Shown piece after piece: positions 1-7,808 of a DNA stretch of 64,000 bases. The first letter of the stretch is position 1. Every line of letters begins with the position of its first letter. The stretch covers positions 168,590 through 232,589 of the forward strand of contig NZ_BMZS01000002.1 in assembly GCF_014652915.1 (NCBI RefSeq). The letters are read 5' to 3'. Source of the DNA: Thalassobaculum fulvum (GTDB lineage: Bacteria; Pseudomonadota; Alphaproteobacteria; Thalassobaculales; Thalassobaculaceae). Under the pieces are notes generated by a model. That model was not told where the DNA came from and made no database searches. It was given only the letters and a program-made list of their open reading frames with translations. The translations under genes were made by a program, and so were the position numbers.

Positions 1-1
1 C

Positions 2-376
2 CTCGGCGTGCACGCCGCCGAGCGCGGCGGCGGGTGCGTGGCGGCCGGCAACCTGCTGGCCGACGCCGGGGTGCCGGCGGCGATGGTGGCGGCGTTCGAG
101 GGCAGTGTCGGCGAGCCGCTCGGCAACCGCCTGCTGGCGGCGCTGCGGGCCGGGCTGTCGGCCGGCGGCGAGGCCGGGCCGGTGCACTCCGCCGGGCTGC
201 TCATGGTCAAGTCGGCCCCGTGGCCGGTCGCCGACCTGCGGGTCGACTGGGCGCACGACCCGATCGGTGATCTGGAAGACCTCTGGGGGCGCTGGGCGCC
301 GGAGATGGACGCCTATGTGACCCGCGCGCTCGATCCGGCAACGGCACCGGCCTACGGGGTGCCGGGCGACCCATGA
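2..376 (+). CDS. DUF1028 family protein, 5' end missing
   Basis: The open frame runs in from the left edge, so the N-terminus is lost; a GTG at position 8 is probably internal. The visible 120 or so residues match the C-terminal half of the DUF1028 family, putative Ntn-hydrolase-fold proteins of unknown activity. Visible family features are GNLLA near the start, a segment of the type RLLAALRAGLSAGGE, SAGLLMV, and WPVADLRVDW followed by DPIGDLEDLW. The gene overlaps the next start by 4 bases (ATGA), so it is probably co-transcribed with the MFS carrier. Function is unknown; the family assignment rests on sequence pattern only. Confidence 0.7.
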   Translation, partial: LGVHAAERGGGCVAAGNLLADAGVPAAMVAAFEGSVGEPLGNRLLAALRAGLSAGGEAGPVHSAGLLMVKSAPWPVADLRVDWAHDPIGDLEDLWGRWAPEMDAYVTRALDPATAPAYGVPGDP

Positions 377-1596
377 CCACCTCGGCGGCGGTCGGGCCGG
401 CACGATCGACCTCTCTCGCGCTGCTCGTGATCGCCGAGGTGGCGGCGATGACCCTCTGGTTTTCGGCCACCGCCGTGGTCCCGGCCATGCGCGCCGAAGC
501 CGACATTCCGGCCGCGCTGGCGTCCTGGTTCACCGGCGGCGTGCAGATCGGCTTCGTGATCGGCACCCTGGCGAGTGCGCTGCTCGGGCTCGCCGACCGG
601 CTCGACGGCCGCCGCCTGTTCTGTGCCAGCGCCCTCGCCGCGTCGGCCGCCAACCTGGCGATCCTGGCGTTGCCGCCGGATTCATGGGCGATCGTCGGCC
701 TGCGCATGATCACCGGGATCTGCATGGCGGGGATCTACCCGGTCGGCATGCGGCTCGCCGCCGGCTGGGCGCGTGGCGACATGGGGCTGCTGGTGGGGCT
801 GCTGGTCGGCGCGCTCACCTTGGGCTCGGCCAGCCCGCACCTGTTCCTGGCGCTCGGCGGCCTCGACTGGCGGCTGACGCTGATGGCGGGCTCGGTCGCC
901 GCGGCCGCGGGCGGGCTGCTGATCCTCGGCGTTCGCGAAGGCCCGGCGACCCGGCGCGCCACCCGGTTCGAGCCGGGGCATGCCCTGCGGTACTGGACCG
1001 ACCGGCCGGTGCGCTACGCCAATTTCGGATACCTCGGTCACATGTGGGAGCTGTACGCGATGTGGGCGTGGCTCGGGGTGTTCCTGGCCCGCGCCTACGC
1101 CCCGAGCGCCGGTGCCGATGCCGGCCTGTACGCCGCGCTGGTGACGTTCGCGGCAATCGCCGTCGGCGGGCTCGGGGCGATCATCGCCGGGTTCGCGGCC
1201 GACCGGGTCGGGCGCACCTTGGTCACCAGCGCCTGCATGGCGGTCAGCGGAGCCTGCGCCCTGCTGGTCGGCACCGTGTTCCACGGCGCCCCGGTGCTGC
1301 TGACCGTCGTGGTGCTGGTGTGGGGCCTGACGGTCGTCGCCGACTCCGCCCAGTTCTCGGCCGGAGTCGCCGAGCTGTCGGCGCCGGAGACCATCGGCAC
1401 CATGCTGACCCTGCAGACCTCGGTCGGCTTCCTGCTGACGCTGGCGACCATCAACCTGGTGCCGTGGGCGGCCGAGACGGTCGGCTGGCGCTGGGCGTTC
1501 GCACCGCTGGCGCTGGGGCCGGCGTTCGGGGTGTGGGCCATGCTGCGGCTGCGCGGCATGCCGGAGGCGCAGCGGCTGGCCGGCGGGCGCCGTTGA
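373..1596 (+). CDS. MFS transporter
   Basis: A 407-residue hydrophobic protein with about twelve membrane segments, the usual size for a major facilitator carrier of the inner membrane. After the second helix comes the loop LADRLDGRR, a degenerate form of the MFS loop motif. An equivalent, AADRVGRT, follows a helix in the second half near residue 275. The start overlaps the DUF1028 stop, which points to one operon. The substrate cannot be read from the sequence; small organic acids or drugs are equally possible. Confidence 0.85.
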   Translation: MTTSAAVGPARSTSLALLVIAEVAAMTLWFSATAVVPAMRAEADIPAALASWFTGGVQIGFVIGTLASALLGLADRLDGRRLFCASALAASAANLAILALPPDSWAIVGLRMITGICMAGIYPVGMRLAAGWARGDMGLLVGLLVGALTLGSASPHLFLALGGLDWRLTLMAGSVAAAAGGLLILGVREGPATRRATRFEPGHALRYWTDRPVRYANFGYLGHMWELYAMWAWLGVFLARAYAPSAGADAGLYAALVTFAAIAVGGLGAIIAGFAADRVGRTLVTSACMAVSGACALLVGTVFHGAPVLLTVVVLVWGLTVVADSAQFSAGVAELSAPETIGTMLTLQTSVGFLLTLATINLVPWAAETVGWRWAFAPLALGPAFGVWAMLRLRGMPEAQRLAGGRR

Positions 1597-1619
1597 CAGG
1601 ATCGTTTGATCCGGCTTGT

Positions 1620-1635
1620 ATGTTGATATCAACAT
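1620..1635. promoter_or_regulatory. 16-base perfect palindrome, candidate operator
   Basis: ATGTTGATATCAACAT lies 33 bases before the start of the PhnB-like gene. Its 12-base core GTTGATATCAAC recurs exactly at 12478-12489, before the AHSA1-type gene. An AT-rich perfect palindrome repeated in front of two genes in such GC-rich DNA suggests one repressor acts on both. The regulator is not identified; ArsR-type repressors often control such genes, but that is inference. Confidence 0.55.
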
Positions 1636-1667
1636 TACTAAGTGCCGACCGACGGAGAGGATTTCCG

Positions 1668-2138
1668 ATGCCCCGGATCACGCCGTTTCTCTGGTTCGAC
1701 GGACAGGCCGAGGACGCCATGAACTTCTACCTGGGGATCTTCCCGAACTCGAGGACGCTCGAGGTCACCCGCTGCGGCGAGGCCGGGCCCGGACCCGAGG
1801 GCAGCGTCCTGGTCGCCTCGTTCGAGCTCGACGGCCAGCGCTTCAACGCGCTGAACGGCGGCCCGCAGTTCCGGTTCACCGAGGCGGTGTCGTTCGTGAT
1901 CGACTGCGCCGACCAGGCCGAGGTCGACCACTACTGGGACCGCCTTTCCGACGGCGGCACGCCGCAACAGTGCGGCTGGCTGAAGGATCGCTTCGGGGTG
2001 TCGTGGCAGGTGGTCCCGACGGTGCTGCCGGACCTGCTCGGGGACCCGGATCCCGCGCGGGCGGGTCGGGCGATGCAGGCAATGCTGCAGATGACCAGGC
2101 TCGATATCGCGGCGCTTCGGGCGGCGGCCGACGGCTGA
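1668..2138 (+). CDS. VOC superfamily protein, PhnB-like
   Basis: A 156-residue protein beginning MPRITPFLWFDGQAEDAMNF, the typical opening of the PhnB / 3-demethylubiquinone methyltransferase-like branch of the vicinal oxygen chelate fold. Other family landmarks are NGGPQFRFTEAVSFVIDC and a C-terminal WLKDRFGVSWQVVP. The ATG at 1668 follows GGAGAGG (1654-1660). Despite the older methyltransferase name, this branch has no known general reaction, so no substrate is proposed. A perfect palindrome lies just upstream, suggesting induction by an unknown signal together with the AHSA1-type gene at 12518. Confidence 0.85.
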   Translation: MPRITPFLWFDGQAEDAMNFYLGIFPNSRTLEVTRCGEAGPGPEGSVLVASFELDGQRFNALNGGPQFRFTEAVSFVIDCADQAEVDHYWDRLSDGGTPQQCGWLKDRFGVSWQVVPTVLPDLLGDPDPARAGRAMQAMLQMTRLDIAALRAAADG

Positions 2139-2165
2139 CCGCCCGGCACTCACCGGCGCGAGCGC

Positions 2166-2184
2166 AATTGACAATCGTTCGCAG
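2166..2184 (+). promoter_or_regulatory. -35-like TTGACA within a Fur-like sequence, before bfd
   Basis: TTGACA (2168-2173) is embedded in AATTGACAATCGTTCGCAG, which resembles iron-responsive Fur-family boxes. It precedes the bacterioferritin-associated ferredoxin gene by about 40 bases, where iron control is expected. No convincing -10 element is visible at standard spacing, so the call is tentative. Confidence 0.35.
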
Positions 2185-2224
2185 CATGCGCAGGTTAGTC
2201 CGGTCCGCAGCCTGGGGTCCCGGC

Positions 2225-2449
2225 ATGTATGTCTGCCTCTGCAACGCCTTCACCGACCGCGACGTGAACCGCGCCATCGATGCCGGCGCCCATACCGTCG
2301 GCCAGGTCTACAAGCGGCTCGACGCGGTGCCCCAGTGCGGCAAGTGCAAGGACACCATCCGCGAGATGCTGACGGATCGGCACGCCATGCAGTCCCCGGC
2401 CGAGGCGGCCCAGCCCTTCGGCATGCCGGCGGAACCCGCGGCGGCCTGA
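2225..2449 (+). CDS. bfd: Bacterioferritin-associated ferredoxin (BFD-like [2Fe-2S])
   Basis: A 74-residue protein, the usual length for Bfd, which carries a [2Fe-2S] cluster and reduces bacterioferritin so that stored iron is released. The opening MYVCLCN supplies Cys4 and Cys6, and PQCGKCKD supplies Cys38 and Cys41, giving the C-x-C ... C-x2-C cluster pattern. The tail after residue 56 is Ala/Pro-rich and probably disordered. A bacterioferritin gene lies 1.6 kb downstream on the same strand, separated by two unrelated genes. A Fur-like sequence upstream fits induction in low iron. Confidence 0.92.
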   Translation: MYVCLCNAFTDRDVNRAIDAGAHTVGQVYKRLDAVPQCGKCKDTIREMLTDRHAMQSPAEAAQPFGMPAEPAAA

Positions 2450-2462
2450 CCGACAACAGAAA

Positions 2463-2519
2463 ATGCACTTGCATATTTTTGGCGCCACCCCATCTGCCTC
2501 CATATCAATGCAATTACAT
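2463..2519. promoter_or_regulatory. Two copies of a near-palindrome ATGCAMTTRCAT
   Basis: ATGCACTTGCAT (2463-2474) and ATGCAATTACAT (2508-2519) are near-identical 12-base imperfect palindromes whose starts are 45 bases apart, in the AT-rich gap before the GST gene. The second ends 14 bases before the start codon. The spacing and position fit paired operator sites for a dimeric repressor of the GST gene. Confidence 0.45.
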
Positions 2520-2533
2520 TCACATGGAGACGC

Positions 2534-3238
2534 ATGATGCCCGGACCCGACACCCCGTACACCCTGATCAGCCATGCGCTCTGCCCCTACGTGCAGCGCG
2601 CGGTCATCACCCTCGCCGAAAAGCGGGTGCCGTTCCGCCGGATCGACATCGACCTGGCGGACAAGCCGGACTGGTTCCGGGCGATCTCGCCGCTCGGCCG
2701 GGTGCCGGTGCTGCGGATCGGCGACGACACCGCCCTGTTCGAGTCCGCGGTCATCGTCGAGTACCTGGAGGAGGTCACCGACCGCCCGATGCACCCCGCC
2801 GCCCCGCTGGAGCGCGCCCGCCACCGGGCCTGGATCGAGATGGCGTCGGCCACCCTAGACGCGATCGCCGGGTTCTACGCCGCTCCCGACGCCGAGGCCT
2901 TCGAGACCAAGAGGCGGGCGCTCGCCGACCGGCTGGCGCGCCTGGAAGCCGGACTCGAGGCGCAGCCGTACTTCTCGGGCGAGGCGTTTCGCCTGGTCGA
3001 CGCCGCCTGGGCGCCGGTGTTCCGCTACCTCGACACCTTCGAGACGATCGGCGAGTTCGGCCTGCTCGACCACTGCCCACGGGTGGCGGCCTACCGGTCG
3101 GCCCTGGCCGCCCGCCCGTCGGTCCGGGACGCGGTCGCCCCCGACTACCCGCAGCGCCTGGCGGGCTTCCTGCGGCGCCGCGGCTCGCACCTGTCGAGCC
3201 TGATGCCGGAGCTTCAGCCGGTGGCGGGCGCCGCCTGA
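2534..3238 (+). CDS. Glutathione S-transferase family protein
   Basis: A 234-residue cytosolic protein with a thioredoxin-fold N-terminal domain (residues about 5-80) and an all-helical C-terminal domain. HALCPYVQRAVI carries a possible catalytic Cys and resembles omega/SspA-like GSTs; GRVPVLR supplies the conserved cis-Pro before the GSH-binding ESAVIVEYLEE segment. The start at 2534 has GGAGA just upstream; a second ATG follows immediately. The 3' end overlaps the convergent hydrolase gene by 25 bases. Two operator-like repeats upstream suggest specific induction. Confidence 0.9.
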   Translation: MMPGPDTPYTLISHALCPYVQRAVITLAEKRVPFRRIDIDLADKPDWFRAISPLGRVPVLRIGDDTALFESAVIVEYLEEVTDRPMHPAAPLERARHRAWIEMASATLDAIAGFYAAPDAEAFETKRRALADRLARLEAGLEAQPYFSGEAFRLVDAAWAPVFRYLDTFETIGEFGLLDHCPRVAAYRSALAARPSVRDAVAPDYPQRLAGFLRRRGSHLSSLMPELQPVAGAA

Positions 3239-3942
3239 TCGAGCCAGCCGTTCAGCAGGGCGGCCAGGACCCCGGGCTGCTCGAGCGGGATCATGTGGCC
3301 GCAGCCGGCGACGATCTCGTAGCGGGCCCCCGGGATCCCGGCCGCCAGCCGATCGGTCTCGTCGCGCGGCCGCAACTCGTCGGCCTCCGCCGCCACCACC
3401 AGGGTCGGGCAGCGGATCTCCGGCAGCCGGCCGTAGCCGTCGACCCGCTCGGCCGCCAGCTGCCGCAGCAGCACCTGCTTGCCGAGCCGTGTCCCCATGG
3501 CGAGCATGCGCTCGACCAGGACGGCGTCGTCCCGGCGCGACGGATGCAGGGCCCGGCGCAGGTCGCTGCGCGACAGGCCGCGGAACGGTGCCGCCGCGAT
3601 CCGGGCCCGCCGCTGGCGGTTGCGCTCGGCCCGCTCCGGCGTGGTGCCGAGCGCCGAGGTGGCGATCAGCGCCAGCGCCTCGACCCGCTCCGGCGCGGTC
3701 AGCGCGATCTGGCGCGCCACGAACCCGCCCATCGAGAAGCCGACCGCCACGAACCGCTCCGGCGCCTCCTCCAGCACCCGCGCCGCCATCGCCTCGATCG
3801 AGGAATCGCTGAACAGGTCGGCGTGCAGCACCCGCCAGCCGGGCCGCAGCAGCGGCACCAGGTCGGTCCACAGGTCGGCGTCGCACATGAATCCCGGCAG
3901 CAGGATCAAGGTCTTGTCGGTCGAATCCGGATGACCAGGCAA
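3214..3942 (-). CDS. Alpha/beta hydrolase
   Basis: A 242-residue alpha/beta-hydrolase fold protein. LILLPGFMCDADLW forms the oxyanion region, GFSMGG is the nucleophile elbow (Ser near residue 90), an acidic residue follows in AAEADEL, and GCGHMIPLEQP carries the catalytic His. No signal peptide is seen, so it should be cytoplasmic. The substrate is unknown; an ester or a C-C bond are both possible. It converges on the GST gene with a 25-base overlap and diverges from bfr. Confidence 0.88.
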   Translation of the reverse strand: MPGHPDSTDKTLILLPGFMCDADLWTDLVPLLRPGWRVLHADLFSDSSIEAMAARVLEEAPERFVAVGFSMGGFVARQIALTAPERVEALALIATSALGTTPERAERNRQRRARIAAAPFRGLSRSDLRRALHPSRRDDAVLVERMLAMGTRLGKQVLLRQLAAERVDGYGRLPEIRCPTLVVAAEADELRPRDETDRLAAGIPGARYEIVAGCGHMIPLEQPGVLAALLNGWLDQAAPATG

Positions 3943-3968
3943 TGCTCCACCCCGTCTGCTAGTGCGAG

Positions 3969-3986
3969 TGACTATCAGTTAAGTCA
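3969..3986. promoter_or_regulatory. Inverted repeat TGACT-N8-AGTCA
   Basis: TGACT (3969-3973) and AGTCA (3982-3986) face each other 27 bases before the hydrolase start, in the divergent hydrolase/bfr gap. The position fits an operator for the hydrolase gene; the arms are short. Confidence 0.3.
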
Positions 3987-3996
3987 TTAATTTCAC

Positions 3997-4011
3997 GGAG
4001 ATATTCTCTCC
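3997..4011. promoter_or_regulatory. Inverted repeat GGAGA-TATTC-TCTCC before bfr
   Basis: A perfect 5-5-5 inverted repeat lies 52 bases upstream of the bacterioferritin start. It could be an iron-regulator site or a small hairpin; it does not clearly match the Irr or RirA consensus. Confidence 0.3.
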
Positions 4012-4063
4012 TAGGCCGGTTTGGCGTATGATCCGGTCAATGCCATCGTGGAGGACGGTTCCG

Positions 4064-4549
4064 ATGAAGGGCGACAAGAAGGTCATCGAGCACCTCAATC
4101 GCATCCTCAAGAACGAGCTGACGGCGATCAACCAGTACTTCCTGCATTCCAGAATGCTGGCGGACTGGGGCGTGTCGAAGCTCGCCAAGCACGAATACGA
4201 CGAGTCGATCGAGGAGATGCGGCACGCCGACTGGCTGATCAAGCGCATCCTGTTCCTCGAGGGGCTGCCGAACCTGCAGGAGCTGGACAAGCTGCGGATC
4301 GGCGAGTCCGTGAAGGAGGTCCTCGAATGCGACCTCAAGCTCGAGATGAAGGCGATCCCCGATCTGAAGGCGGCGATCGCCCATGCCGAAAGCGTGCAGG
4401 ACTACGTCTCGCGCGACCTGTTCCGGAAGATCCTCGACGACGAGGAGGGGCACGTCGACTACCTGGAGACCCAGCTCGACCTGATCGGCCGCATCGGCAT
4501 CGAGCACTTCACGCACCTGCAGACCGAAGCCAACGAGACCGGCGACTGA
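4064..4549 (+). CDS. bfr: Bacterioferritin
   Basis: A 161-residue haem-containing ferritin that oxidises Fe(II) and stores it as a mineral in a 24-mer. All ferroxidase ligands are present at canonical positions: Glu18, Glu51, His54, Glu94, Glu127 and His130; Met52 is the haem ligand. The ATG at 4064 is chosen because GGAGGA sits nine bases before it and the protein then begins MKGDKKVIEHLN, as in other Bfr proteins; an in-frame ATG 36 bases upstream lacks this support. The bfd gene upstream encodes its likely reductant. Confidence 0.96.
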   Translation: MKGDKKVIEHLNRILKNELTAINQYFLHSRMLADWGVSKLAKHEYDESIEEMRHADWLIKRILFLEGLPNLQELDKLRIGESVKEVLECDLKLEMKAIPDLKAAIAHAESVQDYVSRDLFRKILDDEEGHVDYLETQLDLIGRIGIEHFTHLQTEANETGD

Positions 4550-4614
4550 CGAAAGCGCCGACCGGGCGCGGGGGGCCGGGCGCAGCGGGGAGCCGGGCGC
4601 AACCGGCGGCCGGC

Positions 4615-5829
4615 TCAGGCCGCCATCCGCCGGACCGCCGTCACCACCGCCTCGACGCCGGCGGCCGGATCGCCGAGGTCGACGGCGGCGGCTGCCGCCT
4701 CGGCCCTGGCCGCCCGCTCCCGGTCATCGACCAGCACCCGGATCGCGTTGACCAGGGACTGCACGTCGGTGCGGTCGGTCGGCACCACCACGGCCGCGCC
4801 GGTCGCCTCGATGGCGCGGGCGGTCACCAGGTGCTCCAGGTTCCAGGGCAGGATCAGCTGCGGGGTGCCGGCCATCAGCGCGGCGACCGCGGTCGACAGC
4901 CCGGCATGGTCGATCACCAGCCGCGACGACGGCATCACGGTCGCGAAGTCCTGCGGCTCGCCGTGCAGTGTGACCCCGGGCCGGGCGAATTGCGGCCGCG
5001 CCTGGGCCGGCAGCTCGCCGACGAAGGCCTCGCCCGCCACCTTCGCGGCCGCCAAGGCGTCGAGCGCCAGCTTCACGTGGGCGTGCCCGGCCGGCAGGTA
5101 CAGGAACACCCCGCCCTCGCGGCGCTCCTCCCACGGCCGCGGCCGGATCCCGCGCGGCATGTTGAACGGCGCCAGGGTCGGCGCAGTCCGGAACCGGGCA
5201 TAGGGATCGACCAGCGGCAGCGAGAACACGAAGGTCCGGTCGCCGCTGAACGCGTCCGCCAGATGGTCGATCGGCGCCCAGCCGCGCGCCCGCAGCGCCC
5301 CGTTGGCGGCGTCCAACAGTTCGGCCTCGTGATCGAGGCTGAACCGCTCAAGGCTGTCCTGCCACGGCCGGATCGGCGGCATCGGCCGGCCCGGCGGCGG
5401 GATGGTGTAGCCGTTGCCGACCACCACCGACGGCACCCGGCCGCGGGCCGCCAGGTTCAGGGTCGGCGAGAAATCCCCGACCACCACGTCCGGCCGGACC
5501 GTCTCGATGATCCCCTCCCAGGCGGTCAGCCGGCGGGCCAGCCCGCCCTGGTGGCCGTAGCCGATGATCCGCAGCACGTCGGCGAAGCTGTGGGTCGGGA
5601 TCTTGCGGACCGCCGGGTCGCTCGGAATGTTCCAGCGCGGCGCCTGCAGCAGCCGGTAGCCGGGACGCGGCCGGGCCGTCGCCGGGTCCAGGAACGGCCC
5701 CGCCCGGTCGACGTCCTGCAGCGCCAGCACGACCTCGGCGCCCTCGGCCACCAGCCGGTCGCCGATCGGCCGGAACCGCGTCAGGTGGCCGAGCCCGGCC
5801 CCGAATTCCCATCCGAACAGGACCCGCAT
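4615..5829 (-). CDS. Glycosyltransferase, UGT/MGT-like
   Basis: A 404-residue GT-B-type protein. It begins MRVLFGWEFGAGLGHLTRF, the glycine-rich N-terminal motif of nucleotide-sugar glycosyltransferases. The C-terminal half has SRLVIDHAGLST and GTPQLILPWNLEHLVTA, which resemble the donor-binding HCGxGT and P..xDQ regions of UDP-glycosyltransferases. An upstream GTG at 5874 would add a Gly/Val-rich extension; the ATG at 5829 is preferred because the family motif starts there. The leader carries a strong G-quadruplex motif. The acceptor is unknown. Confidence 0.8.
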   Translation of the reverse strand: MRVLFGWEFGAGLGHLTRFRPIGDRLVAEGAEVVLALQDVDRAGPFLDPATARPRPGYRLLQAPRWNIPSDPAVRKIPTHSFADVLRIIGYGHQGGLARRLTAWEGIIETVRPDVVVGDFSPTLNLAARGRVPSVVVGNGYTIPPPGRPMPPIRPWQDSLERFSLDHEAELLDAANGALRARGWAPIDHLADAFSGDRTFVFSLPLVDPYARFRTAPTLAPFNMPRGIRPRPWEERREGGVFLYLPAGHAHVKLALDALAAAKVAGEAFVGELPAQARPQFARPGVTLHGEPQDFATVMPSSRLVIDHAGLSTAVAALMAGTPQLILPWNLEHLVTARAIEATGAAVVVPTDRTDVQSLVNAIRVLVDDRERAARAEAAAAAVDLGDPAAGVEAVVTAVRRMAA

Positions 5830-5835
5830 CCTGCT

Positions 5836-5861
5836 CCCACCCACCCTGACCCCACCCACCC
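5836..5861 (-). promoter_or_regulatory. G-quadruplex-forming motif over the ribosome binding site
   Basis: On the coding strand of the glycosyltransferase, six runs of three or four G (5836-5838, 5840-5842, 5844-5846, 5850-5853, 5855-5857, 5859-5861) are separated by loops of 1, 1, 3, 1 and 1 bases. The last run forms part of the Shine-Dalgarno-like GGGAG just before the ATG at 5829. A fold here would hide the ribosome binding site. A 13-base direct repeat (CCCACCCACCCTG on the plus strand) creates the pattern. Confidence 0.6.
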
Positions 5862-6071
5862 TGGCCTCACCCACGCCGTTCGATCCGGTTCACGCCACGC
5901 TCCGGCACCTTGACTGCGCCTCGTGCTTAGCGCACCGGCCCGCCCGCGTCACGCGCCGGCCGCATGCGGGTCATACCGCGAGGCCCGTTGACCGGGGACC
6001 GGTTCCGAACAACAACCAGGGGCCCCGCCGGCCGGCCCGCGCCTGGCCGCCCGACCTCTCAGGAGCCCGTC

Positions 6072-6848
6072 TTGCCGCTGCTGACCGCCGACGATCCCTC
6101 CCCCGTACGGATCGAGAACCCGAACGGACGCGCGCCGATCCTGTTCGTCTCCGACCACGATGCCAACGCGGTGCCGGCCGTGCTGAACCGTCTCGGCCTG
6201 CCGGACGACGAGCTGGGGCGCCACATCGGCTACGACCCGGGCGTGGCCCGGATCGCGCGCCGGCTGGCCGAGCGCTTCGACGCGCCGCTGATCGCGTCGG
6301 GGTACTCTCGGCTGGTGGTCGACTGCAACCGGGTGCCGTACACCCCCGGCTCGATCCCGCCGGTCTCCGACGGCACCGAGGTGCCGGGCAACCGTGACCT
6401 GGACGACGCCACGCGGCGCGAGCGCTACGCCGCGCTGTTCGAGCCGTACCACGCCGCGATCGCCGCCCATCTCGACCGGGCGATCGCCGCCTGCACGCCG
6501 CCGCTGTTCGTCGCCCTGCACAGCTTCACGCCGTTCCTGCGGGTCGGCGGCAGCGCCCGGCCCTGGCACATCGGCTTCCTGTGGGGTGCCGACGACCGCG
6601 CCACGGCGCCGATGATCGAGCTGTTCCGGCACCGCAACCCGGACGCCATGGTCGGCGCCAACCAACCCTATTCCGGCGCTACCCCCGGCGGCTACACCGT
6701 GCCGGTCCACGCCGAGGGCCGCGGGCTGCACAACCTGACCCTGGAGTTCCGCCAGGACCTGGTCTCCGACCCGGCGGGCGGCGACGCCTGGGCCGACCGC
6801 TTCGGCGACGCCCTGGCCGAGTTGCTGGAGCGCGGGCTGCCCGCTTAG
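6072..6848 (+). CDS. N-formylglutamate amidohydrolase family protein
   Basis: A 258-residue member of the N-formylglutamate deformylase family, zinc-dependent enzymes that hydrolyse N-formyl amino acids, for example at the end of histidine breakdown. Landmarks are FVSDHDANAVP, IGYDPGVARIARRLAERFDAPLI, SGYSRLVVDCNR, ALHSFTP and LEFRQDL. I chose the TTG at 6072 because AGGAG (6061-6065) lies seven bases upstream; an in-frame start at 5964 would add a Pro/Arg-rich stretch without family similarity. No hut genes are nearby, so the true substrate is open. Confidence 0.82.
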   Translation: MPLLTADDPSPVRIENPNGRAPILFVSDHDANAVPAVLNRLGLPDDELGRHIGYDPGVARIARRLAERFDAPLIASGYSRLVVDCNRVPYTPGSIPPVSDGTEVPGNRDLDDATRRERYAALFEPYHAAIAAHLDRAIAACTPPLFVALHSFTPFLRVGGSARPWHIGFLWGADDRATAPMIELFRHRNPDAMVGANQPYSGATPGGYTVPVHAEGRGLHNLTLEFRQDLVSDPAGGDAWADRFGDALAELLERGLPA

Positions 6849-6916
6849 GGGTGGCGGAGCCGGCCTGGACCACCGATATTTGCCCCCAGAAACGACGACC
6901 GCTTGGGAGAGCCGCC

Positions 6917-7231
6917 ATGGCCGCCGACGAGAACCTCGACCCGCAGACCCGCACCGAGCTGGAGGCCGCCGCGTTCCGCACGCTGGTCGCGCATCTGCGC
7001 GAGCGCACCGACGTCCAGAACATCGACCTGATGAACCTCGCCGGGTTCTGCCGGAACTGCCTGTCGAAGTGGTACCGCGCCGCCGCCGAGGAGAAGGGCC
7101 TCGACATCGACTACGAGCAGGCCCGCGAGATCGTCTACGGCATGCCGTACGGCGAGTGGAAGGACAAGTACCAGAAAGAGGCCAGCGCCGAGCAGAAGGC
7201 CAAGTTCGCGGTGTCCCACCCGGGGCACTGA
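6917..7231 (+). CDS. DUF1244 domain protein
   Basis: A 104-residue protein of the DUF1244 family, small helical proteins common in proteobacteria. The family signature NLAGFCRNCLSKWYRAAAEE is present, with two Cys in a C-x2-C pair, followed by YEQAREIVYGMPYGEWKDKYQ. The ATG follows GGGAGA (6905-6910). Function is unknown. The next gene starts nine bases downstream, so the two are probably translated from one message. Confidence 0.9.
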   Translation: MAADENLDPQTRTELEAAAFRTLVAHLRERTDVQNIDLMNLAGFCRNCLSKWYRAAAEEKGLDIDYEQAREIVYGMPYGEWKDKYQKEASAEQKAKFAVSHPGH

Positions 7232-7239
7232 AGCCGGCC

Positions 7240-7791
7240 ATGACACCGGGGTCGCCGGGCGACGGCACGGGCCACACCTTCACCGACCCGCGTCTCCGCG
7301 AGATCGCCGACGCGGTCAGCGCCGTCGGCATCCCGGTGCGCCGCGGCGCGGTGCCGGACGACCTGCTGCTGCCCGGGGTGCTGATCGACCGCGGGACGCT
7401 GTTGGTCGACGAGGCGAGGCTGCTGTTCCCGGGCGACGTCCTGCACGAGGCCGGGCACGTCGCGGTACTGCCGCCGTCGGAGCGCGAACGGACCGTGGGC
7501 CTGCTCCCGGCCGACGGCGGCCAGGAGATGGCGGCGCTCGCCTGGTCCTACGCGGCGGCGGTGGCGTTCTCGCTGCCGCTCGACGTGGTGTTCCACGACA
7601 AGTTCAAGGCCGGGGGGCGATGGCTCCGGGAGAGCTTCACGGCGGGCGTGCCGTTCGGCGTGCCGCTGCTGCAGTGGTGGGAGATGACCCGGCTACCGGA
7701 CGCGCCGCCGGCGTTCGACCATCTAACCCCGTTCCCGGCCATGACCAGATGGCTGCGCGACCACGAGCCCGCCGCTGCCCCACCCGGCTGA
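7240..7791 (+). CDS. Hypothetical protein with HExxH motif, possible zinc metallopeptidase
   Basis: A 183-residue protein I cannot place in a named family. Residues 68-74 read LHEAGHV, giving HExxH at His69-Glu70-His73, the zinc-binding signature of zincin peptidases. A Glu in GGQEMAALAWSYAAA about 23 residues on could be the third ligand, as in ImmA/IrrE-type or other compact zincins. No signal peptide is visible. It lies nine bases after the DUF1244 gene. Activity is inferred from the motif alone. Confidence 0.65.
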   Translation: MTPGSPGDGTGHTFTDPRLREIADAVSAVGIPVRRGAVPDDLLLPGVLIDRGTLLVDEARLLFPGDVLHEAGHVAVLPPSERERTVGLLPADGGQEMAALAWSYAAAVAFSLPLDVVFHDKFKAGGRWLRESFTAGVPFGVPLLQWWEMTRLPDAPPAFDHLTPFPAMTRWLRDHEPAAAPPG

Positions 7792-7808
7792 CGACGGCCT
7801 GCCCCCCA

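Noticed and set aside
4550-4614. GC-rich repeats CCGGGCGC after bfr
   Set aside because: Simple GC-rich similarity without clear symmetry or a T run; no function can be supported.
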